A stretch of 23,124 bases of DNA, taken from IMG/VR virus record IMGVR_UViG_3300006565_000054, positions 1-23,124 of that record; one strand, given 5' to 3'. This stretch comes from a virus. A program made the position numbers and the translations under genes. The notes beneath the pieces are model-generated. The model saw only the letters and a program-made list of their open reading frames with translations. It was not told the origin of the DNA and made no database searches. The number at the start of each line of letters is the position of its first letter. Within the stretch, counting starts at the first letter, position 1. Shown in pieces: positions 1-6,106 of the stretch.

Positions 1-236
1 ACAAATCCCTCAAGGTAGACTAGAGGAAGGATAACCAATTCAAGACCATTTAACTCGGTTAGGTTCCTTCTTTGAACATCAACCTTCACTTCTTCTTTAA
101 CAGTTTCAGTCACAATAGGATCTCCATTGAGTTTACTTTCAACTGTTGTATTTAGTGGTGTTGATTTTGCAGTTGCCTTGCGTGTTCTTCTCTTACGTGG
201 TGTAGTTGAAGTCTTACGAGCAGTTGCAGTTGGCAT
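1..236 (-). CDS. Hypothetical protein with basic N-terminus (3' end outside window)
   Basis: The reading frame opens with ATG at 236-234 and stays open for 78 codons to the window edge, so the C-terminus is missing. An in-frame TAA lies two codons upstream of the ATG, which fixes the start. The first 25 residues are rich in Thr, Lys and Arg (TARKTSTTPRKRRTRKATAK), which suggests a disordered basic tail that could bind nucleic acid. The following stretch is more acidic (VTETVKEEVKVDV) and the visible end turns hydrophobic. I do not recognise the family. It follows the methyltransferase after a 189-nt gap, and no good Shine-Dalgarno is visible before the ATG. Function is unknown; that the frame is coding is likely from its continuity and position. 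Confidence 0.6.
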   Translation of the reverse strand, partial: MPTATARKTSTTPRKRRTRKATAKSTPLNTTVESKLNGDPIVTETVKEEVKVDVQRRNLTELNGLELVILPLVYLEGF

Positions 237-425
237 AGATTAGAAATCAAAGTGAAAAGAGTGTTGAAGGACTAGGGGCAGTGTGGTAAATTACCCCAAC
301 GGTAATGTCCTGCTTCTTACTTGCTCAAGAGGTGCTTCACCTGATCCTAACCCATTTACTGAGTCTAATTACAGGTACTAAGTCAAGTGTGTCAGGTAGT
401 TAGGAACCTAGTGATCCCTCAACAT
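237..425 (-). other. 189-nt untranslated gap/leader with small inverted repeats
   Basis: This is one of only two sizeable non-coding gaps in the window. No ORF, tRNA or intrinsic terminator was recognised in it. Two short perfect inverted repeats are visible: a 6-bp stem ATTACC/GGTAAT at 290-306 with a 5-nt loop, and a 5-bp stem AGGTG/CACCT at 330-342 with a 3-nt loop. If transcription starts at the late-promoter-like motif at 423-430, most of the gap would be the 5' leader of the partial gene at 1-236. A structured leader or a small RNA is possible but unproven. Confidence 0.4.
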
Positions 426-430
426 TTATA
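423..430 (-). promoter_or_regulatory. Late-promoter-like motif TATAAATG on the methyltransferase stop codon
   Basis: Read on the minus strand the sequence is TATAAATG, 7 of 8 bases of the T4 late promoter TATAAATA. The TAA inside it is the stop codon of the methyltransferase. It would drive the partial gene at the left edge with a leader of about 180 nt. The motif is short and AT-rich, so a chance match is possible; the support is that the same arrangement recurs at other gene ends in this window. Confidence 0.35.
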
Positions 431-1400
431 ATATAGCACTATCCAACAGGTCTGTCAGTCCATTCTGTGACACTTCCTCGATTGGTACATGATACTCACT
501 TACTCTCTTCCTAATCAGGTCACCATAATTTTCATGCAACTCACATCCAATATAGTCTCTACCTAGTGATTTTGCCACCGCAGCAGTTGTTCCACTACCC
601 ATGAAGGGATCTAATACAATGTCACCCTTCTCGCTACCAGCGAGGATACAAGGTTCAATCAGGTCGGGTGGATATGTAGCGAAGTGTGCTTCACGATATG
701 GTTTATTTGTTACTGACCAGACAGATCGTTTATTCTTTGTTGGATATGATTTTGTAAGACCTGAATGTGGTTGTAGTCCTGTTCCCTCGTTGTGATACTT
801 TCCTTTTGATCTGTCTCTGGTTCCCCAGTCTTTTGCGGGTTCTTTGATTGATTCGTTGTCATAGAAATACTTCTTATTTTTACTGAATAGAAAAATATAC
901 TCATGTGATTTAGTACATCTGTCTTTAACTGACTCTGGCATTGGATTTGGTTTATGCCAAATAATATCTTGTCTTAGATACCATCCGTCTGCCCTCATAG
1001 CAAACGCAAACATCCATGGAATACCTATGAGATCCTTTTCTTTTAATCCTTCAAGTCGATTTCCTCTGCGAGGACACACATCTGGTAAGTCTTGTTTAGT
1101 ATTTGAGACTGTCTGTTTTGCCAGTCCTTGTCCTTTTCCAGGTCTGTAATTATAGTAACTATCGCCAAGATTAACCCAACAAGTTCCATCATCTGTGAGC
1201 ACATTTTTTACCTCCTTGAATACGTTTACTAACTGTTCGATAAATTCTTCTGGTGTTTGTTCCTGTCCTATCTGTGAATTTTCTCCACCATAGTTTCTTA
1301 GACCGTAGTATGGTGGAGATGTAACACACATCCTTGCACTCTGTGGTAGAAATCCACATAGAGTCTCTCTACAATCTCCATATAGAATAGTGTCCTTCAT
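426..1400 (-). CDS. DNA (cytosine-N4/adenine-N6) methyltransferase, beta-class
   Basis: This 324-aa protein is an AdoMet-dependent DNA methyltransferase of the N4/N6 amino-methyltransferase family. The catalytic motif IV TSPPYYG is at residues 27-33, near the N-terminus. The AdoMet-binding motif I LDPFMGSGTT is at 263-272, near the C-terminus. This motif order is that of the beta class. SPPY is the form common in N4-cytosine enzymes, but N6-adenine activity cannot be excluded. The segment SVWSV...FATYPPDLIEP (226-250) is typical of the family. The central region (about 85-225) would include target recognition. The start overlaps the stop of the upstream ORF as ATGA, so the gene is probably translationally coupled to the helicase operon. 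No cognate restriction endonuclease is visible, which fits an orphan phage enzyme used for DNA self-protection or regulation. Length is normal for the family. Confidence 0.9.
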   Translation of the reverse strand: MKDTILYGDCRETLCGFLPQSARMCVTSPPYYGLRNYGGENSQIGQEQTPEEFIEQLVNVFKEVKNVLTDDGTCWVNLGDSYYNYRPGKGQGLAKQTVSNTKQDLPDVCPRRGNRLEGLKEKDLIGIPWMFAFAMRADGWYLRQDIIWHKPNPMPESVKDRCTKSHEYIFLFSKNKKYFYDNESIKEPAKDWGTRDRSKGKYHNEGTGLQPHSGLTKSYPTKNKRSVWSVTNKPYREAHFATYPPDLIEPCILAGSEKGDIVLDPFMGSGTTAAVAKSLGRDYIGCELHENYGDLIRKRVSEYHVPIEEVSQNGLTDLLDSAIL

Positions 1401-1639
1401 TTAGTTTGCTCTGATACTATTGCTTGTAACTTACCATTCTCAATGGTAATGTTTATAGTATGTTGAAAATCAGTATCATTCTCCATGATTCTAATATCAA
1501 TCGCACCACCTTCACCATAACGGTACATAATAAATCTGCTATCCTTTACTTCCCACTTATCGGGATTCTTGGCATGTTTATATACAGGATTTGAGTGCTT
1601 ATCCTCATATCCATTTATCCATTGAAACTGTCCTATCAC
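1397..1639 (-). CDS. Small hypothetical protein (80 aa, GTG start)
   Basis: The protein is soluble, with Trp-, Tyr- and Asn-rich patches (FQWINGYEDKHSNP, FIMYRYGEGGAIDI) and a likely beta-strand-rich C-terminal half. The frame is open further upstream, but that part is read over the membrane-protein gene in another frame. The GTG at 1639 has a strong GGAGG Shine-Dalgarno 5 nt upstream and overlaps the previous stop as GTGA, so it is preferred. ATG at 1651 is the alternative start. Its own stop overlaps the methyltransferase start as ATGA. I recognise no family. Tight coupling on both sides argues that it is a real gene of the helicase/methyltransferase operon. Confidence 0.65.
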   Translation of the reverse strand: MIGQFQWINGYEDKHSNPVYKHAKNPDKWEVKDSRFIMYRYGEGGAIDIRIMENDTDFQHTINITIENGKLQAIVSEQTK

Positions 1640-1881
1640 GTTGCCCTCCATGCCACATAGCATATAAAACCCAATCCTAATAGTATTGCAAAAGGAATAG
1701 GAAAGAATGGTAATACTATCATAGCATGTATTACCTGTATAAGAATTATACCATAGAATATCCACATAATCCACATCCCAATCTTATTGTGAAGGGAACC
1801 TCTCTTGTATGGATGGCAACCAATAGGGCCACTATCCCATCCATCTTGCATGTATTCTTTTGTAGGAATTTCTTTACTCAT
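1636..1881 (-). CDS. Small two-TM membrane protein (81 aa)
   Basis: The N-terminal 33 residues are polar, with a CHPYKRG patch and a lysine before the membrane part. Two adjacent hydrophobic stretches follow: about 34-56 (GMWIMWIFYGIILIQVIHAM) and about 58-77 (PFFPIPFAILLGLGFICYVA). The short Pro-containing turn between them suggests a helical hairpin in the inner membrane. I do not recognise the family. The start ATG overlaps the stop of the 50-aa ORF by ATGA, and its stop overlaps the next GTG. The role is unknown; a membrane protein between a helicase and a DNA methyltransferase is unexpected. A holin-like role is conceivable on size and topology alone, but no lysis context is visible. Confidence 0.7.
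   Translation of the reverse strand: MSKEIPTKEYMQDGWDSGPIGCHPYKRGSLHNKIGMWIMWIFYGIILIQVIHAMIVLPFFPIPFAILLGLGFICYVAWRAT
1645..1649 (-). promoter_or_regulatory. Shine-Dalgarno GGAGG deciding a GTG start
   Basis: GGAGG on the minus strand lies 5 nt upstream of the GTG at 1639-1637. It falls within the last codons of the 81-aa membrane protein gene and just downstream of the alternative ATG (1651-1649), with which it overlaps by one base. The spacing therefore favours the GTG. Confidence 0.55.
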
Positions 1882-2030
1882 TGTTTTTCATAATAATTAT
1901 TTCTTGGATCATCATAGTCTATCCAAGGAGACTCCCACCACTGATGGTATTTTTTCTTTCTTCTGGGTTTATAACCCATCATTTCAAAGAAACGATTATG
2001 CTGTTCTTTTCGATCTTTATCAGGTATCAT
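1878..2030 (-). CDS. Small basic/aromatic hypothetical protein (50 aa)
   Basis: This short ORF starts with ATG at 2030-2028 and ends with TGA at 1880-1878. It overlaps the helicase stop (ATGA) at its start and the 81-aa gene start (ATGA) at its end, and so fills the gap between them exactly. The protein is highly charged and aromatic: basic in the middle (GYKPRRKKKYHQWW) and acidic/Asn-rich near the C-terminus (SPWIDYDDPRNNYYEKQ). The Trp/Tyr content and double overlap make a chance ORF unlikely. I recognise no family. Nucleic-acid or partner binding is plausible from composition only. Confidence 0.65.
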   Translation of the reverse strand: MIPDKDRKEQHNRFFEMMGYKPRRKKKYHQWWESPWIDYDDPRNNYYEKQ

Positions 2031-3205
2031 CTTGTCACCACCGATGTTGCTGCTTCACCCTTGTTGAAAATAGTATCAACAACGGCCTCTACTTTACGTG
2101 CAGTAGATACACCCACCTTAGAGTAAACTGGAACACAAACTAAACCGTATGCTTTATCAGTTGCCCCCTTGCGGATCACTCTACCGATTGTTTGACTGAT
2201 ACCAATGTAATCCATAGATCTTAAGAACAAAACTGCCTCAAGTCCATTTACATTGATACCCTCAGATAAGATACTATGATGTAGAACTACAAACTTAGTA
2301 TAGTTATCCTTACCCCACTCATTCAATACCTCAAAAAACTTATCTCTACCTACCTTCTTACCATTGATAAATGCACCAGTCTTTGCAGTGATATACATCC
2401 AGTTATAACCACGCTCTCTCAACTGAACACAGAAGTCAGTCTGTGATACTAGGTTTGTGATCTGCTTTGTTGACTTAGCACATATCAATACCTTACTCTT
2501 CTGTATGTTATCAATAGAGTTTATCATCTGCTCACAATCCTTATCAGCAACCAACTCATGCTTGTCTAATAAACGTGACTCATATACTTCTACCTTTGGT
2601 GGTAAAATGTAACCTTGCTCTACCAACTGAGGAGCTGGAACCTGACATATAACATTACCGAATATGTCACTATCATTCATACCTGCCTTAAATGGTGTTT
2701 TACTGTGCTTAGGTGTGGCAGTAAAGAAGTATGAATGGTCAGCATACATTGAGAAGTGCTCTACAGATTCAATGAAGTTTCTTTGTACTGAATTGTGTGC
2801 TTCATCAAAGTAAACTACATCAACCACAATATCACTCTCTTGTATTCTGTGTAGTGAATGGTATGTTGTAAAGATTAACTGATTAGACTCATAGCATAGG
2901 AAGTTATGGTATCTAATGTCATTAACTTTGGTTGAAGAGTAATGCTCTGTCTCACCACTGTGAACATGCATAACTCTAACATCGTTGAACTCTCCTGTTT
3001 CCAAGAACTCAGAACATAGTTGCTCTGCTAATAGGATACGTGGAGCAACCACGACAATGGTTGAAACCTCTTGTGTACGAAATACTCTCTTAGCATCCTC
3101 TATCATACACATGGTCTTACCACCACCTGTAGGAACGATAATTTGCCCCTTAGAATGGTTTGCCATAGCATCCAGAGCATCAATTTGGTGTGGACGTAAT
3201 GGCAT
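2027..3205 (-). CDS. Superfamily II DEAD/DEAH-type DNA helicase (UvsW-like)
   Basis: The protein is about 392 aa and carries the full set of SF2 motifs. Numbering from the TTG codon at 3208, these are: RPHQ near the N-terminus (5-8), Walker A VPTGGGKT (25-32), motif Ia APRILLAEQ (55-63), DEAH in YFDEAHNS (133-140), TATP motif III (163-166), motif V SEGINV (315-320), and motif VI QTIGRVIRKG (339-348) with its arginine finger. The family unwinds or remodels nucleic acid with ATP. T4 UvsW acts in recombination-dependent replication and fork regression. This protein is shorter than T4 UvsW (about 500 aa) and begins almost directly with the helicase core, so it may be a trimmed relative or a different phage SF2 helicase. 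ATG at 3205 is preferred over the TTG at 3208. It is first in a chain of overlapping genes behind a strong sigma70-like promoter. Confidence 0.88.
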   Translation of the reverse strand: MPLRPHQIDALDAMANHSKGQIIVPTGGGKTMCMIEDAKRVFRTQEVSTIVVVAPRILLAEQLCSEFLETGEFNDVRVMHVHSGETEHYSSTKVNDIRYHNFLCYESNQLIFTTYHSLHRIQESDIVVDVVYFDEAHNSVQRNFIESVEHFSMYADHSYFFTATPKHSKTPFKAGMNDSDIFGNVICQVPAPQLVEQGYILPPKVEVYESRLLDKHELVADKDCEQMINSIDNIQKSKVLICAKSTKQITNLVSQTDFCVQLRERGYNWMYITAKTGAFINGKKVGRDKFFEVLNEWGKDNYTKFVVLHHSILSEGINVNGLEAVLFLRSMDYIGISQTIGRVIRKGATDKAYGLVCVPVYSKVGVSTARKVEAVVDTIFNKGEAATSVVTR

Positions 3206-3226
3206 CAATGTTTCTCAGTTGGATAT

Positions 3227-3255
3227 ATTATACCATTAAAAAACTCCCTTGTCAG
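3227..3255 (-). promoter_or_regulatory. Sigma70-type promoter for the helicase-methyltransferase operon
   Basis: On the minus strand CTGACA (3255-3250; 5 of 6 to TTGACA) is followed by a 17-nt spacer and then a perfect TATAAT (3232-3227). The transcript would start near 3220, about 12-15 nt before the helicase ATG at 3205. The -35 box lies in the loop and adjoining stem base of the upstream terminator hairpin. This is the best match to a host sigma70 promoter in the window and suggests that the operon is transcribed independently of the late genes. Confidence 0.75.
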
Positions 3256-3260
3256 GGAGT
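3238..3260 (-). terminator. Rho-independent terminator after the structural gene block
   Basis: Minus strand ACTCCCT-GACA-AGGGAGT followed by TTTTT gives a perfect 7-bp GC-rich stem, a tetraloop and a U tract. It lies about 90 nt after the TAG of the 913-aa gene. It has no U tract on the plus strand, so it acts in one direction, against transcription leaving the late block. Confidence 0.85.
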
Positions 3261-3352
3261 CCTTGTGCCAGTCGTGCCACTGGTTCTTAAAAAAATATAA
3301 AGTTTCTCTTACAACCCATACAAACGTATGTATAATAATTAAGAATTAAACA

Positions 3353-6094
3353 CTACTTGATGTTAATCACAACAGGATTAGAAGTACCAGCATCGTTCTT
3401 AGCATACAACTTGTAAACAGTTGATCCACTGGTAGGAGCAATTGGAGTAGTTCCTTGCAATGTTTTAGTTACATTAAAACTTGCATCCATAGGAGTATCT
3501 GTTCCAAATATTGAGTCAGAAGAACTTGCACTTGTATCTACATTTGTTGCAACCCAAGATATTGATGATCTACCATACGTAGTTCCTTCTGACATTACAA
3601 CATCTGTGGAATTAAATACTTCCTGACCACCAAAAGTAACTCTAAATGCAACACCAGCAGGGTTATATTGCCAATTTTCAGGATCACTTCCTCCTACATG
3701 TCTATTAGTTACCTTTATCGAGATTGTATGTTTACCTACAGCAAAAGATTGTTTGTATGGAGTACCATCTGTATATGAGGTTCCAGTTTGAGTATCTACC
3801 CATTTACCCATTTTACTAACAGCATCATTAGCAGGATAATGACTATCATAATCTGTAGTTCTACCTTTCGATACACCATCAATAGTCCATTCTGCTAAGT
3901 TATCTGACTCAATCTCGAAGGTATATTCACCTTCCTTACTTACATCAGGAATATTCCAAAGCCAAGTTGTAGTGTAATCTTGATCAGTACCATCTTGAGT
4001 ACCAGGATCATTACTTCCCCACATTGCATAATCTCGCATAAATTGTGACCAATACTGTTGAATAGCAATATATTCCCAAGACCCATCTTCAAGTTTATTA
4101 CCCATAGTTTGAGAATTATATGATTCAATCCATCTTGTAGTCTTACCATCACCACTATCAAAAGTGGCATCTGCTGGTGCTATTACAAGTTCTGAATTCT
4201 GTGAAGTTAAATTTTGAGTATCATCAAAGAATCTTAATTTCTGACCATATTCCATTATTCTATCATTAATCAACCAATTCGCACCAGAAGAAGGTTGGTT
4301 AAAGAAGGATAATCCAGTGTATATAACATCATAAATTCCTTCTTCAAATTCAGTTATTGGTAAATCTCCATTAACTAAATTATTACCTCTTTGTTTACTT
4401 TTATCAACTTCTACCGACCAAACTAAAGTACCATCAGATTTTTTTATCTCAATCTTTTCTACACCATAAGAACCAATATTAAATATCTCTTTCCACCAGA
4501 AATAAAGTTTACATCTAACTGGTCCTTGAGCAAATCCACTGGAATTATAAGCACTAGTTACATTTAAAGTTTGTTTATTTGTATTATCTATTGCAGGATA
4601 ATTAAATCTAATATGTTCAGCATGACTTGCAGTAATTGTTGGCATGTCAGGAACTGGATCTGGAGTACCTTCACTTCCATCACATTCTAAACCAACAGAT
4701 CCTTTAACATTAGCACTTCCTGTGCTACCAAATATAGGTGTTTTAAAGAATTTTCCACAAATAGCAGCACCACCTTTACCACCACCTTCTCCTTGTGATA
4801 ATCCAGTAGCAAGAGGACTTCTACCAAGAGTGTTTCCACCAGGTTGTCCATAATCACCACCATCTCCACCTTTACCACCAGGAGTAGAGTTTGTAGCACC
4901 TGAAGGTGATTGACCTTGAGCACAAGCTTGACATTCAGCGTATATATTTTCAGATCTTCCTGGTTGACCTAATGTTCTAGTTTGTTTTCCACCACTAATA
5001 GCTTGTCTATATCCCCATCCAGCACCTTCTCCACCAGCACCACCTAAACCCTGTTCTGGTGTAGTAGATGAACAAGGACTTGGAGTATATGTTGTACAAT
5101 TAATTACTCTACAATAATCTGCAGAAATAGATCCATATCCAGCAGAGGGATCATCATGAGTTCCTGGAGGACAAGGTAATGTTGCTATATGTAAACTTGC
5201 ATACACAGATCCACCACTGGGACATCCACCAGTTCCACTACCATGACAACCTTCATTATACCCACCAAGATAATATGAAGTACTACATGATGTTGAAGAT
5301 GCTGGTTGACATATACCTGCTTGAGTAGGCCATGCACCCATTTGACCTTGCTCACCACCTCCTCCACCACCAAATATCTCTCCACCTTGATTGTAAATGT
5401 ATGTTCTACTCTCTGAACCCATATGTCTTATGGTCAAAGCAGGTCCACCATCCTTACCAGGATCACTTAAAGTTTTATCAGGTTGAGATGCATAATTATA
5501 AAATCCTGATCTTCCAGCAGATCCATATATTCCACCAGTAACATAAAGTCTTACATTTAATGCTTTTAATGGATCAGGTAAAACTAATTTTGCTGCTGGT
5601 TTCTTATCCTTTCCCGTTCCACCATCACCAGTTAATCCATTAGTTCCAGTATCATCAGAAAAGGCTCTTCCTGCTATATTGATTATCTTCTGAACATTTC
5701 TTGTATAATTTCCAGTTGTTTTTCCAACAGTATCTAAATCATTTTGACCATCCCAATCAATACCATCAGATCCACTCTTCAATCCCAAATCTAAAAACTT
5801 ATTATCTCCACTTTGATTAGCAGTATATCTTTTAATGGAATTTCTCATTAAAGATGCTTTCCAATTATTACTATTACCAGAAAATGTTCCATTTGGATAT
5901 GAATCTACTGGTATAGAAGTATTCTCAGTAGAATCAGGTACAATTGGATCTCTCTCTGCTAATCTAACGTCACGAAAAAGTTCTGAAGCAGATACTGATC
6001 CAGAACTTTTTTCTTTAAATTTAGATCTAAACTCACTCCACTTTATTTCACCTGAAGTGAAATATGGACCAGCTTTTGTTACACTAACTGCCAT
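3353..6094 (-). CDS. Gly-rich, Cys-rich tail/virion protein (913 aa)
   Basis: This is a probable tail fibre or virion surface protein. Its N-terminus (VTKAGPYFTSGEIKWSEFR) resembles the start of T4-like cyanophage tail proteins and may be the attachment part. Residues about 180-475 are Gly-rich (for example FGGGGGGEQG, GGAGGEGAGWGY, GGKGGDGGDYGQPGG) and contain 12 cysteines (262-471), dense at 262-341. The second half is beta-rich: residues 720-825 (EGEYTFEIESDNLAEWTIDG, then GKHTISIKVTNRH) look like a lectin or PA14-like domain, and the C-terminus (VYKLYAKNDAGTSNPVVINIK) resembles an Ig-like strand pair. The ATG has a strong AAGGAG site 6 nt upstream that overlaps the stop of the 641-aa gene, so the two are coupled. 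It is the last gene before the terminator. Receptor binding or decoration is inferred. Confidence 0.75.
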   Translation of the reverse strand: MAVSVTKAGPYFTSGEIKWSEFRSKFKEKSSGSVSASELFRDVRLAERDPIVPDSTENTSIPVDSYPNGTFSGNSNNWKASLMRNSIKRYTANQSGDNKFLDLGLKSGSDGIDWDGQNDLDTVGKTTGNYTRNVQKIINIAGRAFSDDTGTNGLTGDGGTGKDKKPAAKLVLPDPLKALNVRLYVTGGIYGSAGRSGFYNYASQPDKTLSDPGKDGGPALTIRHMGSESRTYIYNQGGEIFGGGGGGEQGQMGAWPTQAGICQPASSTSCSTSYYLGGYNEGCHGSGTGGCPSGGSVYASLHIATLPCPPGTHDDPSAGYGSISADYCRVINCTTYTPSPCSSTTPEQGLGGAGGEGAGWGYRQAISGGKQTRTLGQPGRSENIYAECQACAQGQSPSGATNSTPGGKGGDGGDYGQPGGNTLGRSPLATGLSQGEGGGKGGAAICGKFFKTPIFGSTGSANVKGSVGLECDGSEGTPDPVPDMPTITASHAEHIRFNYPAIDNTNKQTLNVTSAYNSSGFAQGPVRCKLYFWWKEIFNIGSYGVEKIEIKKSDGTLVWSVEVDKSKQRGNNLVNGDLPITEFEEGIYDVIYTGLSFFNQPSSGANWLINDRIMEYGQKLRFFDDTQNLTSQNSELVIAPADATFDSGDGKTTRWIESYNSQTMGNKLEDGSWEYIAIQQYWSQFMRDYAMWGSNDPGTQDGTDQDYTTTWLWNIPDVSKEGEYTFEIESDNLAEWTIDGVSKGRTTDYDSHYPANDAVSKMGKWVDTQTGTSYTDGTPYKQSFAVGKHTISIKVTNRHVGGSDPENWQYNPAGVAFRVTFGGQEVFNSTDVVMSEGTTYGRSSISWVATNVDTSASSSDSIFGTDTPMDASFNVTKTLQGTTPIAPTSGSTVYKLYAKNDAGTSNPVVINIK

Positions 6095-6100
6095 TAATTA

Positions 6101-6106
6101 CTCCTT
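6101..6106 (-). promoter_or_regulatory. Shine-Dalgarno AAGGAG overlapping the upstream stop
   Basis: AAGGAG on the minus strand is 6 nt before the ATG of the 913-aa gene and shares bases with the TAA (6107-6105) of the 641-aa gene. This implies coupled translation, and it is the clearest ribosome binding site in the window. Confidence 0.8.

Larger units (their letters stand above)
3209..3352 (-). other. Intergenic junction: terminator, sigma70-like promoter and extra hairpins
   Basis: This 144-nt gap separates the structural block from the helicase operon. In minus-strand order it contains a CATAC/GTATG inverted repeat (3318-3331), a run of T (about 3290-3296), a CCAGT/ACTGG hairpin (3268-3283), the intrinsic terminator and the promoter. 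No coding sequence was found in it. Confidence 0.6.

Noticed and set aside
237-425. tRNA gene in the left gap
   Set aside because: No acceptor stem pairing, T-loop GGTTC-A consensus or CCA-compatible end could be assembled on either strand.
601-795. Plus-strand ORF opposite the methyltransferase
   Set aside because: It is antisense to a gene with complete catalytic motifs, has no domain and no ribosome binding site, and would be the only plus-strand gene.
1640-1774. Upstream extension of the 80-aa ORF to 125 aa
   Set aside because: The extra part is read out of frame over the two-TM protein gene, and the GTG at 1639 with GGAGG 5 nt before it gives the normal 4-base overlap.
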